DNA of 64,000 bases from Adiantum capillus-veneris (Eukaryota; Streptophyta; Polypodiopsida; Polypodiales; Pteridaceae), in NCBI GenBank assembly GCA_014529385.2, contig CM043963.1, positions 73,205,912 to 73,269,911 of the forward strand. The letters are read 5' to 3'. Both the position numbers and the translations under genes were made by a program. Of the stretch, positions 48,868-59,983 are shown in pieces; position 1 is the first letter of the stretch; the number at the start of each line of letters is the position of its first letter. A model generated the notes under the pieces. That model made no database searches and was not told the DNA's origin. It saw only the letters and a program-made list of their open reading frames with translations.

Positions 48868-50077
48868 GGTTGCAAGCTAAAGATAATATGGAGATAAACA
48901 CTGATAATTTTGGGAAAAATTCATCAGAGTTTCCCTAGAAAAATTGACAAAATCTCAATCCAAAACTGTCACAAGAGATCAGTAACGCATCAAAATAATG
49001 CTCTCAAAGCATAAGACAGGTGCATCAACCACTAACTGTGCATAAAAGTTAAAAGTTGGCCCAAGATTGCCAACATGGCGTCAAATGCACCTAGCCCTCT
49101 CTATACATGTCCTATGGCGAGGCCACGAAAAAAGGGGTACTCCAACAACCTGTATCATCGAAAGGATCTCAACATTCAAATGCACCTAGCCCTCTCTATA
49201 CATGTCCTATGGCGAAGCCATAAAAAAGGGGGTACTCAAGCAACCTGTATCATCGAAAGGATCTCAACATTCGAGAATCCCCCAGCTCAAAAAAACCTCA
49301 CGCTATCGACCCTCACAAAAGGTTATGCAGACAAGAAACTAGCCTAGTCTCAAAAAGGGCCTCCGAACTGAGTCTCAGAAACGGTCAAGACTACCAAAAA
49401 CAAGTTAAATAGACTCCACAAAAGGTACATATGGCAGTTTCCGCAACTCAATGTACATCCACTGTCAACAATACTGCAAGGTGCAGTATACGTGCTCAAA
49501 CAGGCGCCAAACAAAATGTGCAAGCAGTAAACAAATCCCTACGGGGAGTAAAACCGCTCTCAAAAGAGCTCAAGCACTATCAAAAGTGCCAAAATAATGC
49601 ATATCCGCATCAAGTACTCCCTCTGCAATCTGTGCTGATGCAAAACACTGCAACCTGTAAGAAACCTGGATGTTCTGTATGTATGCAAGAACCTTTGAGG
49701 AGATGGATGCCTGAAAAATCCGCGACAATGTCGATGCCGAAAAGTGCTCCTAATCAATCCATAAACACCATTTCAATAACACATAATAGCCATAAAACTG
49801 CTATATACCATCCCAAAATAGTCTTTGAACAACCTGCACCTGTGTCCTGTATCTGTATCTGTAGCTGTAGAAAAAAGTGAAGTTGAAAAATACAACTGCT
49901 GAAGCGTAGCTCGGATGAAGCTTTCGACTACATGAACAGCTTCGAAAGAGGGGTAAAACCCAAAGACACCTGATTGAAACGCCCTCGGAACACTGAATTT
50001 TCCGATGCCAAAATTGAAAACCTGTTTGCACTTTTGAAAGAGTGCATGCGGACGCAAAAACGGCAAGCACAAACCTT
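48868..50077 (-). other. COPIA2 5' leader
   Basis: About 1.2 kb between primer site and gag. Non-coding in element orientation. An opposite-strand frame of 149 codons (49431-49880) has no motif. It contains the 2 x 95 bp tandem duplication. Confidence 0.7.
49081..49270. repeat. Tandem duplication, 2 x 95 bp
   Basis: Copies at 49081-49175 and 49176-49270, each starting TCAAATGCACCTAGCCCTC. They differ at several positions (GAGGCCACG versus GAAGCCATA). Confidence 0.95.
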
Positions 50078-50089
50078 ACTCTGATACCA
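50078..50089 (-). other. COPIA2 primer-binding site
   Basis: TGGTATCAGAGT on the minus strand, one mismatch from the iMet tRNA complement. Confidence 0.9.
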
Positions 50090-50091
50090 GT

Positions 50092-50384
<293 letters not shown>

Positions 50385-50389
50385 TCAAG

Positions 50390-50910
50390 AACCTTAATCA
50401 TTTAAGCATGAAAATCACCTCAAGCTTTGGACAAGGTTCTCGCAAACACTCTAAGCACTTTTATTAGCAAGCCGACAAGCACCTCATGCTTGGGTAGGAT
50501 TCCCACCTCAAGGTCAGCCCTAGCTTGTGCCTAAGGTCAAAGAATTTTTAACACTAACTTTTGGAGGTCTTTAATGAAGCTAACCCTAAGGTATTTTAAG
50601 CTCCATTACATGCACGTTGCTCTTTGATGGACTACCTCCTTTTGGACCCCTATTGAGATGTAACCGTCTCCTCTTTGCCCCTTGCTAAGGTAAATCCAGA
50701 AGCACTTATTGCACATTGCTCTTTGGTAGACCGTCTCCTTTTGGACCCCTATTGAGATGCAACCGTTTCTCCTTTTGGTCCCCTGTTGAGATAGATCTAG
50801 AAGCACATATCTATATCCTAACTGTTGTTCCCCTTTTATCTTCCCATATTAAATGATCAGTTTAATATGAGAAAATCATTTGGTAAAGTTACATATTATA
50901 TTTTATGACA
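50390..50910 (-). repeat. G3 5' LTR, right piece
   Basis: Continues the LTR cut at 45159 and ends TTTTATGACA on the plus strand, matching the 41868 end of the 3' LTR. Confidence 0.87.
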
Positions 50911-53224
50911 TTGTTTTAGATTCCACAATGCTAGCTTGGTTTACATATTTCATATAGGACTTTTTCACAGTCTTTAAGAGGTTGCTTTCATGAGCAAGCT
51001 AGTTTCTTCAAGGTTTTTGGCATGCCCAAAGCGCAAGGCCATAGTGTTTCTTATCCTTTTTGGGTCATCTAAAACTCTAAAATTTTAATTTTATGCCAGT
51101 TTTATTCCTACCATTATAAAAATAAAATTTTCAGATGGGTTATTTCCTAATGGCTTCCAAAAAAAAAAAATCTATCAATTCTAAAAAGATACTACAATAA
51201 AAGATCTCACTTCAATGCCAATTGATGCTTGAATGTATCTCCTAATGGAGCACTAATCTACTAGAATCATGGCCTTCTTGCCTAGCCCCTATTCTACCTT
51301 GACTTGGATCTCCTATGGCTCAGCAACATAGTAGCCATACCTCTAAGGAGTTGGCTGCCGTCTTCTTCAAGGCTGTTGTAGCCTAAGCAGCCCTGTCCAA
51401 CCCCATACTTCAGCCACCCTTCTTGCTCATGGAGCCTCCTCCTACGAATCGCTAGTATGCTTTTGCATCTCTCTAGCACAATATTATCTCCTCGAGGCTA
51501 CAAAACTCTGCATATTTTTAATGTTTGAGATTGGTACACCATTCTAAACGTTGTGTCCCCCTCCCTTAGTTAAGCAAGCCATGTTTTGTCAGCATGGTTA
51601 GCTGAGAATTTACATGTTGCCAAAGGTCTTGCTACCTTATGTAGTAGTTGGACCTTGTCAACCTTCCAAGGCATCGTATGGATTTTCATCCATTGGCTGT
51701 TTGTTGTGCATCATATGCCATGAGCTTGTTGTAGGATAGCCTCTCCAATAATTAGTTCTTTCTCCACAAAAAAAAAACAGGTGTGAGGGGTGTGACCCAT
51801 CTTTGACGTACGTGTAAAGTCAATAAACTTTGTGTATTCCATGTATTTTTCATTTTTCTAAGATTGTAGAGACCCACTAGTAGAGAAATAAAATTTTCAT
51901 TGCAACGACTAAACAATTCTTAGAGGTTATTGTGTTTGTTCTCTCTTTCCCTTGGCACTTGTGATGATTCTGATGGTGTATCCCTTCAGTGAGATTGAAG
52001 ATTGGGCCTTGAGATTGAATACAATGGATTTCTTACAATTTTACAATATCTTAATTGCAAATTAAGTAGGAGATGCGACTTGCAATAGCTTTAATTTTTC
52101 CCTCTATGTAAGCCTTGTGAATTTTTCACTAGTTTCATAAAATTTTACCTGCCCCACCTTTTCAAGGAATGCTAGGGGATTAGAGGCCTAGCAAGTAAAG
52201 TTTGCAGTTGGATCCAAAGGACTTGGAAGGTTGGGTTTTCCAAGAATGGTTTACTTCTACGAGGGAAGGGGATGAAAATCCAAGCACTTTTGATATGTAA
52301 AGTTGTTAGATTCTTCTTCTTCCACCATATCTAGAAGGCCAATAATTGACAAGGATCTCTCACTAACAAACTTCTTGGAGACTGCGCAACAAAGAGAGTA
52401 AACTATTATGGGGATTGGAAAGGGAAATATTTCAGACGAGTGGAAGAGGGTATTTCTTCCCGTCAAAACTTTGATGACATGATGTATGTGAGGTTGGGGC
52501 TCCTTGTGAAAAGCCTACTCATTAGTCTCCTTTGGAATTTTTGTGGTCATGGCTTAGTTTGAGCATGGTGTTGATGTAATGGTTTATTCTTATTAATATA
52601 ACCTCTCATGTATTGTGAGATTTGCAAAAAACAAAAGCATTGATTTTATGTTGCTAAAGTCTTCTTCTTATCCTAGACCAAGTTCCTTGGCCTTCTTTTA
52701 AAGGTTGTGAATGGTGAGTTGGGTAACTTATCACCTCAACTTAGAAAAATCATGTAGAACATATTGTTGTTTAATACATAGAAAACAAAATTCTCATTGG
52801 ATCACACATACTATCCCAAGCCCATGCAAGATCCACCAAAGTGACTATGTAGCCTCTAACTAATGAGTTCTAGCCAAAAAATGGAAGGCTACCCCTCTTG
52901 ACCTTCGAAATATGCAAATGCCAAAACACTAGGCTGTGAAGAAATCCGGACATGAAATGTGGCCTTCATAGGAGGCCAAGGTAGAAATTATGTTTCCATC
53001 AAAGACCTATGTAAAAACTTCTCTTTAAAAATCTTTTTTTTAAGCAATACAAACTCTTCTCTTCAAAATCTCTTGATGGGTCTTCTTTTTGGTGTGCACG
53101 TGTGGTTGTGGGTGATGTCCCTTTTGACTTCCTACGTTTTGTTGGACGAGTTGGGGCGGGGTGGCAGCTCCCCCATCTTGGTGGCTTCCTCATGTTGCTC
53201 TTCTTTGCTCTTGTTTTTTTTATA
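50911..53224. other. 2.3 kb without a recognised gene
   Basis: Only short frames lacking motifs. No LTR pair, tRNA or repeat array was found by reading. Confidence 0.45.
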
Positions 53225-53472
53225 CTATCAATAGGGTGGCTTATTTGCTAGCCGTTCTTGGTATGATCTTGGGTTAGTGAGCAGTGCACTTGCTATTGAT
53301 AGGGTGGTTCCCATGATAAATGGTCTCTATGATTTCATGATTTATCTGCTATTGATTGAATGGCTTCCTTGCTAGCCGTTCCTGGTATGATCTTGGCTTA
53401 GTGAGTAGTGCACTTGCTATGGATATGGTGGCTCCCTTGTTAAACAATCTCTATGATTTCATGGTTATGGTT
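53225..53472. repeat. Tandem duplication, 2 x 124 bp
   Basis: Copies at 53225-53348 and 53349-53472 share GCTAGCCGTTC, GGTATGATCTTGG, AGTGCACTTGCTAT and CTCTATGATTTCATG. They are moderately diverged. Confidence 0.88.
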
Positions 53473-53884
53473 ATGTTGATGTCATGGCTCGGATGGACCA
53501 TAAATTTCTTTGTGATTCTTTTTGGGATTTAGTATAGTTAAACTCACGATTCATGAGTATTGCCACAAAAAGGAAGTTCTTTGGTTCAATGTTGCGTTCC
53601 TTATTAGATTAGGATGAAATTTGAAGGCCTAACATTACACAACATTTTCTACTTAGAACCCATCCTTAGTTTTGACCTTCTTGAAGAAAACTAATCATGG
53701 CTTGGTTTGCTTTGTCATTGTAGTAACAAGAGATAATGAATAGAAAAGGTATCAAAGTATGAGCAAAAATCTTATCGTCAATTCTTGGCATTTGATAGAC
53801 TTGCATTGTGAACAGACAGAGAAGGGGGGATAGATCAATAGCAACTTAGAAGCCCCACTTAACACAAAAACTCAAGAGCAACTA

Positions 53885-54257
53885 TGAAAGGCAATTTGAT
53901 TTGAGGAATAAAGTCACATAAGACTTTATTCAGCCCATTCATCATATGTGCAACCAAGTTGGTTGCTCCTTGTGGCAAGATACGCATCCTTGCCATACCC
54001 AAAGGTATCCTCATGGTTGTCATCAAGTCTCTGCTTTCAATCGCAAGCTAAAATTGATCATACCTTGAGTACAGATCCCCCATTGAGTAGATTTTCCTCC
54101 CTGCAAACTCATCCACTATCGATCTTGTACCTACATTTCTAATTGTCACCTTGTTCACTGGTTGTATATCTTGGATGAAGCATAGAGCACCATTCTTCTT
54201 TGGAACTGTTAACCCCCTGTTTAAGTATGGAGCACAAGAAGAATCCAAAATCCCCAT
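53885..54257 (-). pseudogene. Fungal-type Ty3/gypsy reverse transcriptase fragment
   Basis: Minus-strand RT fingers and palm: LTVPKKNGALCFIQDIQPVN, IVDEFAGRKIYSMGDLYSRY, then ATNLVAHMMNGLNKVLCDFI and IPQIKLPF. The wording (QDIQPVN, YSMGDLYS) belongs to a gypsy lineage common in fungi and also found in some plants, distinct from G1/G2/G3. The catalytic YxDD is not present and stops interrupt the frame. It abuts the end of the accessory ORF at 54268, so the two may be parts of one decayed element or may be adjacent by chance. Confidence 0.85.
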
Positions 54258-54267
54258 TTTGATTTTT

Positions 54268-56469
54268 TTATTTAGTAGCCACTGTCTGGGCCACCATTTC
54301 TGATACGAGCAGCTGTCTTTGAAGCCTTTCTTGCTCTAGCTCCGCTTTTAGCGCTGCTATAGTGTTCGTTGATGAGGCATTGTCAGAGTTGGAGACCAAT
54401 GCTCCAACAGGTTCCTAATTAGCCATCAAAGCCGTCAGAGTGCCCTTGACAATGATGTAGGAGTTGCTAAGCCTTTGAAATCTTGCACTTTCGTAGGCAA
54501 GCTGCTCTGTCGCTTTCTGGACTCTGGCCGTTAGTTCTTGGCATTCTTTCTCTTTGGCAGTCAGGTCTGTCCTGACGTCCACCAAATCTTTGATCAGAGA
54601 CTGAGCCTGCTGCCACTCAAGGTCTCTTTCCTCCGTTGTGCATTCTAGTCGCATTCTTAGGCTGTTTAACTGTTCTTGCCTTGATTCTTGCTTTTGTCGG
54701 GCTTCCTGTACCTGCCTTTCTTGTTCAGCCAGCACCTCATATTGACACTGGAATTGCCGTTCTAACTCTCGCAGTGTTTGCTTATAATCAAATCCAGCCA
54801 CTGCTTGACATGCTTCTTGGTATCCAATTGATTCTGTAGGTGGTAAAGCTTCCTTTTACGAGGTTGAAGGGGGAGGAGTTGGCTGCTTTTTGTCCGATGG
54901 AGAAGGGGGAGGAGGTGGAGATTTGGGTGATGGCGGAGGTGATTTTCTAGGCGAGGGAGGAGGTGATTTTGGAGAGGGAGGAGGCGGACTCAATTTTTCT
55001 CGCACATATCTCCTTTTGGAAGTTTCCTCGCCTTGTTGCGAAGCAGATGCTTCCGCTTTCCTTTTCTTTAGAATCCTGATTATTCTTTGGCGGGTGAGAT
55101 CCGCCGCGAGTCACGCTTCCAGATTCCTATCTCTCTGGATCTGCTTAAGCTGCTCAGCCTGATTCTGCTCTTCAGCCGCGTCTTGTTCCTTCGTTTGTTC
55201 CGTGGACTGTAAGGATATGTCCACTTCAGCAGCCTTTTGTTCCGCTTCCAGTCTTTGCTTCTCAACCCGTAGGCGAGTTGCATTTTCTATTCTTTCTTGT
55301 CTTTCCCTTTCTAATCTTCGTTTTTGTGCCTGTTGGGTTTCCACTGCTCGAGCTTGTCTATCAGCCCGCAATTTGGTGCGTCTTTCTTCGACCCTTTTAT
55401 GGGCTTCCGCATACGCTTTTTGCAAGTCCGACTGCGGTATTGTACTTCTCCCTCCTCTTTTTCTCTCAAGCGGCTTTGTAGAATCTTCCTCCTCACTTTC
55501 CTCAAACTCTGAAGACACTTTATCTTTAGACTCTTGCGACCTCCCTTCGTCATCTGTCTCCGTTTTCTCTTCATCACTAGAACGTTTATTGGTGGCCTGT
55601 GCTGAGCGCGATGATGTAGCTCCAGGTGTTGTCCTTACAGAGTGTACAACCAGCTTAGCTTTCTGGATCAAGGTTGTTTGTGAGCTGGCAGCTGGCAAAT
55701 CCTCGATCATTCCTAAAGCCTGGTATGCTATTCTGGTTAGCATCGGCCCTGCACTCATGTAGGTTTTGTTTTTTTCCGAGCTTTTCAAATTTGCTTCAAT
55801 CAGATTATCCATAATATAAGATCCATAGTCGCAGCAAATGGATCTACCATCTGCTGTCGCTAGAGCCATGACTACGGCAATGTGCAGGATTGGCTCTGTG
55901 TAGCGAGGAGGCTTTTGAACTCTGAAATGTTGAGATATCAATTTCATCGGCAACTCCAGCTCTCCGTAGATCATGTCAGTGTATTTGTATTTGTTCCCCT
56001 TCGCTTTGACGAATGCCTTCTCATTGTCCAGTGACTTTGTCTTTGCTAACAAATCGTGTTGCCCTGGGAGGAAATGCAAGGCTTCATTGATGATCTCCTT
56101 TGTGATCTTTACTTTAACCTTTGACCCATCTTTGTCTGTGAGCATTGCCTGCCCATCATATTTTATTGAGCTCATGAGTTCGTGGGCCCTCATGTAATCC
56201 GTTCCCCATGGCTGTAATCTGAAGAGTTCCAAGTGTATCGCCCGCACAGCCTCTATTACTTCCGGCCTTTGGTGGAGAGTCCATATCTCCCGTGGCATGA
56301 TAGTTGTCTTCACCAAGTCGCCATCAGCATCCTTAAACTTTGAGATGAAGATGTGGGTAGGGATTTGAGCCAGTATTTCATCCGAGATGTGAGCCTTCTC
56401 ATTTGTGGCAAGCTCCTCCACTTCATATGGTGCTGTTGTCTACTGCCTGTCTTTCTTTGGGCGAGGCAT
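54268..56469 (-). pseudogene. Large accessory ORF (733 codons), possible retrotransposon gag/ORF1, four nonsense codons
   Basis: One minus-strand frame from ATG at 56469 (MPRPKKDRQ) to TAA at 54268. It is broken only by TAG 56440, TGA 55111, TAA 54856 and TAG 54415, with no frameshift. Order: a globular domain (about 15-270; ITKEIINEALHFLPGQHDLL, YGELELPMKLISQHF, MALATADGRSICCDYGSYIM), a Ser/Asp/Glu-rich stretch, a long Arg/Glu/Gln coiled coil (about 340-445), proline repeats of PPPSPKS type (about 490-530), and a second coiled coil (about 560-730). The globular part recalls the putative plant transposon protein found near retrotransposon gag regions, but I am not certain. No enzyme motif was seen. 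Confidence 0.65.
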
Positions 56470-56649
56470 TCTATGTCTGGAGAATCACAAGCTGTCAGCA
56501 ATTTCATTTCGCAATCAACTGCATTTAGACTTGTAGTAAAAAAACAGTTCAAAAGTTAAAACTGATCATAATTTGAACAAATTTCATCCATTCTTGTCCA
56601 TATTTCACCAGTGGGACTAGGAATGCTAGAGCTATGACTGACAAAAATT

Positions 56650-57830
56650 TGAGCCAGTTCTGGATCTGAGGTACACCGATCACGATCGTAGTACAGAGGC
56701 CAAATTTGGATTTGATCATATGAGTGGGTTGCTGATAGTTAGAGGGTCAGTTTGGTCCATCCTGTGTGTTTTTTGGACCACTTTTGAGTTTACAGGTCCC
56801 ATTTCTGGGTTACAAGGGAGTTTTGGACTAGACTCTAATTTTTTATGAGTTTTTGATGTCCAATTGGCTTGAAACTTGGATGGTGACTTGAACAAGATGT
56901 GTACAAGGGATCTGATAGGTTTTGGTCAAATTCTGGGTTTGAGGTACACCGATCGCGATCGTAGTACAGAGGCCAAATTTGGGGGAAACTGGATGGTCAT
57001 GAACTCCTATGCTTGCCTAGCCCACTGATGATTTATTTTCAAGTTTGGGCTTAAAATGAACAATTTAGAGCAATTTTTCACTATTTGACCATATTTTACT
57101 AAGTCTAACCATATTTGGTTTCCCCGATGAATTTTGGTTGGATCCTGGAGTTAGTTGAAGTTAGTTCTAGAGATGCCATTGCTCCTATGATGTTCTACTA
57201 CTATCAACCTACTCCATTGTCTGATTTTGACCTTATCAGGCACTTTAGACCCTGTCTTAGGAGGTTTCCCAGATTTGTGCATTTTTCAGGCATTTCTTGG
57301 ATATCCATGTGATGTTTGACCATCCTTAAGGTGGTTTTGGCATGCCTCGGCTCCAAGTCTAGCTTTGTGTGATCATTCGAAAGTGAAATTACCATATCTG
57401 TACTTGTAGGAGATTCTGAGATCCATCTGAGGTTTCCTGTAACTGTCCTGACCCTTAGTCGGACAAGTATTCCTTCCAAACCATCCATCATCATTTTTAA
57501 CCAGATTTGGGTAGTATTAGGTCAAATTTTCCCTTTTTGGTTGTGTTTGACAAATTGGGCCCATTCTATGAGCAAAATTTGTGCATTTTCCTTGAAAATT
57601 CAAGAGGGTGTACTTTTATCTGAGTTCCAAGCATGGGCCAACTCAAAAGTTGCAAAACTTGCAAATGGGGGCATCGATCGCGATCGTACCATGGAGGCCA
57701 AATTTGGTTTTGACACCAGCAGGTTGTAGGTGAGGTTGAGGGGAGGTGTTTTGCAAAATCTGTCCCAGTTTTTGTTAGGGAGTTACACCGATCGCGATCT
57801 GTGTACCACCACCAAATATGGTTTTGACCA
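56650..57830. repeat. Spaced CGATCGCGATCG palindromes in conserved context
   Basis: Four sites: 56677-56688 (one base changed), 56950-56961, 57675-57686 and 57789-57800 (last base changed). The first two are embedded in TGAGGTACACCGATC...GTAGTACAGAGGCCAAATTTGG. The third keeps GAGGCCAAATTTGG and the fourth keeps TTACACC upstream. The region is otherwise non-coding and AT-rich, and precedes the accessory ORF on the minus strand. Confidence 0.88.
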
Positions 57831-58741
57831 CATAGCTTTGTTCCTGGCCTTGTGGGGAGCACACTGATGTGTTCTGTGGCTAAAAGAAGTTTTGCATGGA
57901 TGCCTCTAAGGGCCCTCGACTTCTTTGACCCAATCCGACTTTGATTGGATCCTTTCGCCCGTTTGTGCAAAGATTCGCGCTTGCATGCATAATAGACTTG
58001 ATCTTTACTTAATAGGGAACATACCTGTGAAATCTGGCGTGAAATGCTGGCTCCAACCGTCCGTACGGGGCAAAAACGTGGCAGCTCGCTCTAGGTCAAA
58101 AAAGCTCTCTCCTTCTCTCTCAAAAGGTGAAAATGAACAATGAGCTAGACTTTGGCCTACCTGACCTATATCTTCCCGAGATTTTCATAACACCGGGTTG
58201 ATTTTTCTCACCATTGATCCTGATTTAATCTGCATACCACTTGTGGGTCGAACCGTTCATCATTCTTGCGTCGTATGACCGTTTGATGCAATTTTGGCTA
58301 AATGTAGTCATGATCATTGAGGTTGAAATTCGACATCCTCAGATTAGCTTCATATCTTCCATGCTTGATAATTTTATCATGATACTTCGGCGTTTGCTTC
58401 TAGAACTTGATTCCGACACTTGTGAGCGAGATTTTTTTTGAATTTTAGATGTTTTATTAACGAAAATCAAACACAATAAAATGAAAATACTTATTAACTG
58501 GCGAAAATTTAGCCAAACTTATTATACTCACCCCTAAGCATATATTTTCTCTAGAAACATCCCAATGCTCCGGATTTGTCATTACAGCTCATTATTATGC
58601 TAGTCGGATGATACAAAAAAGGAAACTGCTAAAAATGCCAGGTTTTGATCGAATTTGTTCAAAACTGAACTCTAAATAATGAAAAAAAACACACACATTA
58701 TGTAAATATATACACATTGGACCTCTTAATGGCCCTGACTG
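57831..58741 (-). repeat. Probable G2 3' LTR region (extent unknown)
   Basis: It follows the purine tract of G2 on the minus strand. Non-coding, AT-rich, with purine-rich GAGAGAGAAGGAGAGAG near 58110. The 5' partner LTR lies outside the window, so length and end cannot be set. It may also include the leader of the element that carries the accessory ORF. Confidence 0.45.
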
Positions 58742-58758
58742 TTACTCCCCCCTTCCTT
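58742..58758 (-). other. G2 polypurine tract
   Basis: The minus strand reads AAGGAAGGGGGGAGTAA, the position and composition expected just before a 3' LTR. The tract of element X ends in the same GGGGGGAGTAA. Confidence 0.75.
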
Positions 58759-58801
58759 GTCCAAGTCGTCTCGGACGAAGGGTGGTGCATGTGCATGGGT
58801 T

Positions 58802-59983
58802 TTAAACTCTGTGTCTATGCATGGCCGTGTCATGTGGCCCTATTCTGATGTTTGAGACAATGCGTTGGGTAACAATATGCTGTGCATGATGTGGGAACTG
58901 AATATAGTTTTCAGTGGCCTTTGATGGTGAGGGCAGCTGTTTATGGAACATGAGAGCCTGTAGTTGAATTGCTCTTTCCTTGATTGTGGGTGTTGTGCCG
59001 GCAACTATTTTTGGAACCCATTTATATATGGTTTGTTGCATCTGCACTGATTCTGCTTTAGTTTTCACCGGTTTCCAATGCCATTTGGAAGATTCAGGCT
59101 TCGTGGTTTGAGTTTTGGTGTTCCTTTTGAGCTCTGGTATTTTAGTGTTATCCTTTTTTTGTTGCCATTTCCACTTGGAAGTAGCTTCGGAAGGTTTTGG
59201 AGATGATTCCGCTTCCGTCAGGAGTTTGCCCTTAGGTAGCCATATCTTGCTCAGTTTGTTGGTGAGCAATGATTTCTTGATCCAGACCTTCTGAATAACC
59301 TTGGGGGTTGTTTTTGGTTGAATAGCCGATTGCTTATTGTCGATGGGGATACTTGGCCACGAGTGATCTGTTTTTGCGAATGGAGTCATGTACATGTTAG
59401 AGTCGTGCGTGTACCTTAACGCATGTTCTGACCATTCAGTGACTGCATTGTACGTTCTCATCCATGGAACTCCTAAACATATTGATTCTCTGATTTCTCC
59501 GTCTTTCATTACGAAAAATTGATGAGGGCAACTGTTTCCATTAAGATTGATTGACAAGTTTACTATCCCCATCGTTGGCATTGTTGCACCGTTTGCCGCT
59601 CGTAGATCAATTGTGGATTGCACAAGTGGTTCATCTGTTAGCATCTTGTAAGTGGAGAAGTTGACCGCATTCACTCTTGCACCTGTGTCAATTAATGCTC
59701 GCTGATATCTGCCATGCGGGAGTTTGACATTGATTCGAACATCAATTCCTGTTTCCCATTGTTCATCAGTTTGAATGATAGATAAAATGATTTTTGAGTA
59801 GTTTCCGGTGGTGTAGGAATTAGTTGTTGTTGTAATGCTTGTTTTCTTTTTAAAATCCTGACTTTGGCCTCCTCTTGCGCTTGAGCTTTTGTTTCTTTTG
59901 CTTTGTTCTTGCGCTCCTTCGCAGCGTGTATTTTGGCAAGCATTTTTGTGGTTAGTGGCAAGTTGTATTTCTTTAGTCTGCAA
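58802..59983 (-). CDS. Protease-like ORF downstream of G2 integrase, -1 frame
   Basis: A 393-codon open frame overlapping the integrase frame by 292 nt. If entered by frameshift at 59848, translation starts at residue 46. Residues about 80-185 form a retropepsin-like domain: IDVRINVKLPHGRYQRALID with active-site D99-T-G-A, then NFSTYKML, and the closing motif ICLGVPWMRTYNAVTEW (170-184). The tail is basic with repeated tryptophan motifs (VWIKKS 233, IWLPKGK 247, KWKWQQKK 270, KWHWKPVK 300, YKWVPKIV 320). No stops occur inside. Gypsy proteases normally precede RT, as in G1 at 23854, so this position is unusual. It could be a second protease, a Gag-like accessory protein with a protease fold, or a captured domain. 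Independent initiation is not excluded. Confidence 0.8.
   Translation of the reverse strand: MQTKEIQLATNHKNACQNTRCEGAQEQSKRNKSSSARGGQSQDFKKKTSITTTTNSYTTGNYSKIILSIIQTDEQWETGIDVRINVKLPHGRYQRALIDTGARVNAVNFSTYKMLTDEPLVQSTIDLRAANGATMPTMGIVNLSINLNGNSCPHQFFVMKDGEIRESICLGVPWMRTYNAVTEWSEHALRYTHDSNMYMTPFAKTDHSWPSIPIDNKQSAIQPKTTPKVIQKVWIKKSLLTNKLSKIWLPKGKLLTEAESSPKPSEATSKWKWQQKKDNTKIPELKRNTKTQTTKPESSKWHWKPVKTKAESVQMQQTIYKWVPKIVAGTTPTIKERAIQLQALMFHKQLPSPSKATENYIQFPHHAQHIVTQRIVSNIRIGPHDTAMHRHRV

Noticed and set aside
49431-49880. 149-codon plus-strand ORF
   Set aside because: It lies antisense in the COPIA2 leader, without motifs.
55202-55762. 186-codon plus-strand ORF rich in Ser/Leu/Cys
   Set aside because: It is the antisense shadow of the acidic and coiled-coil part of the accessory ORF.
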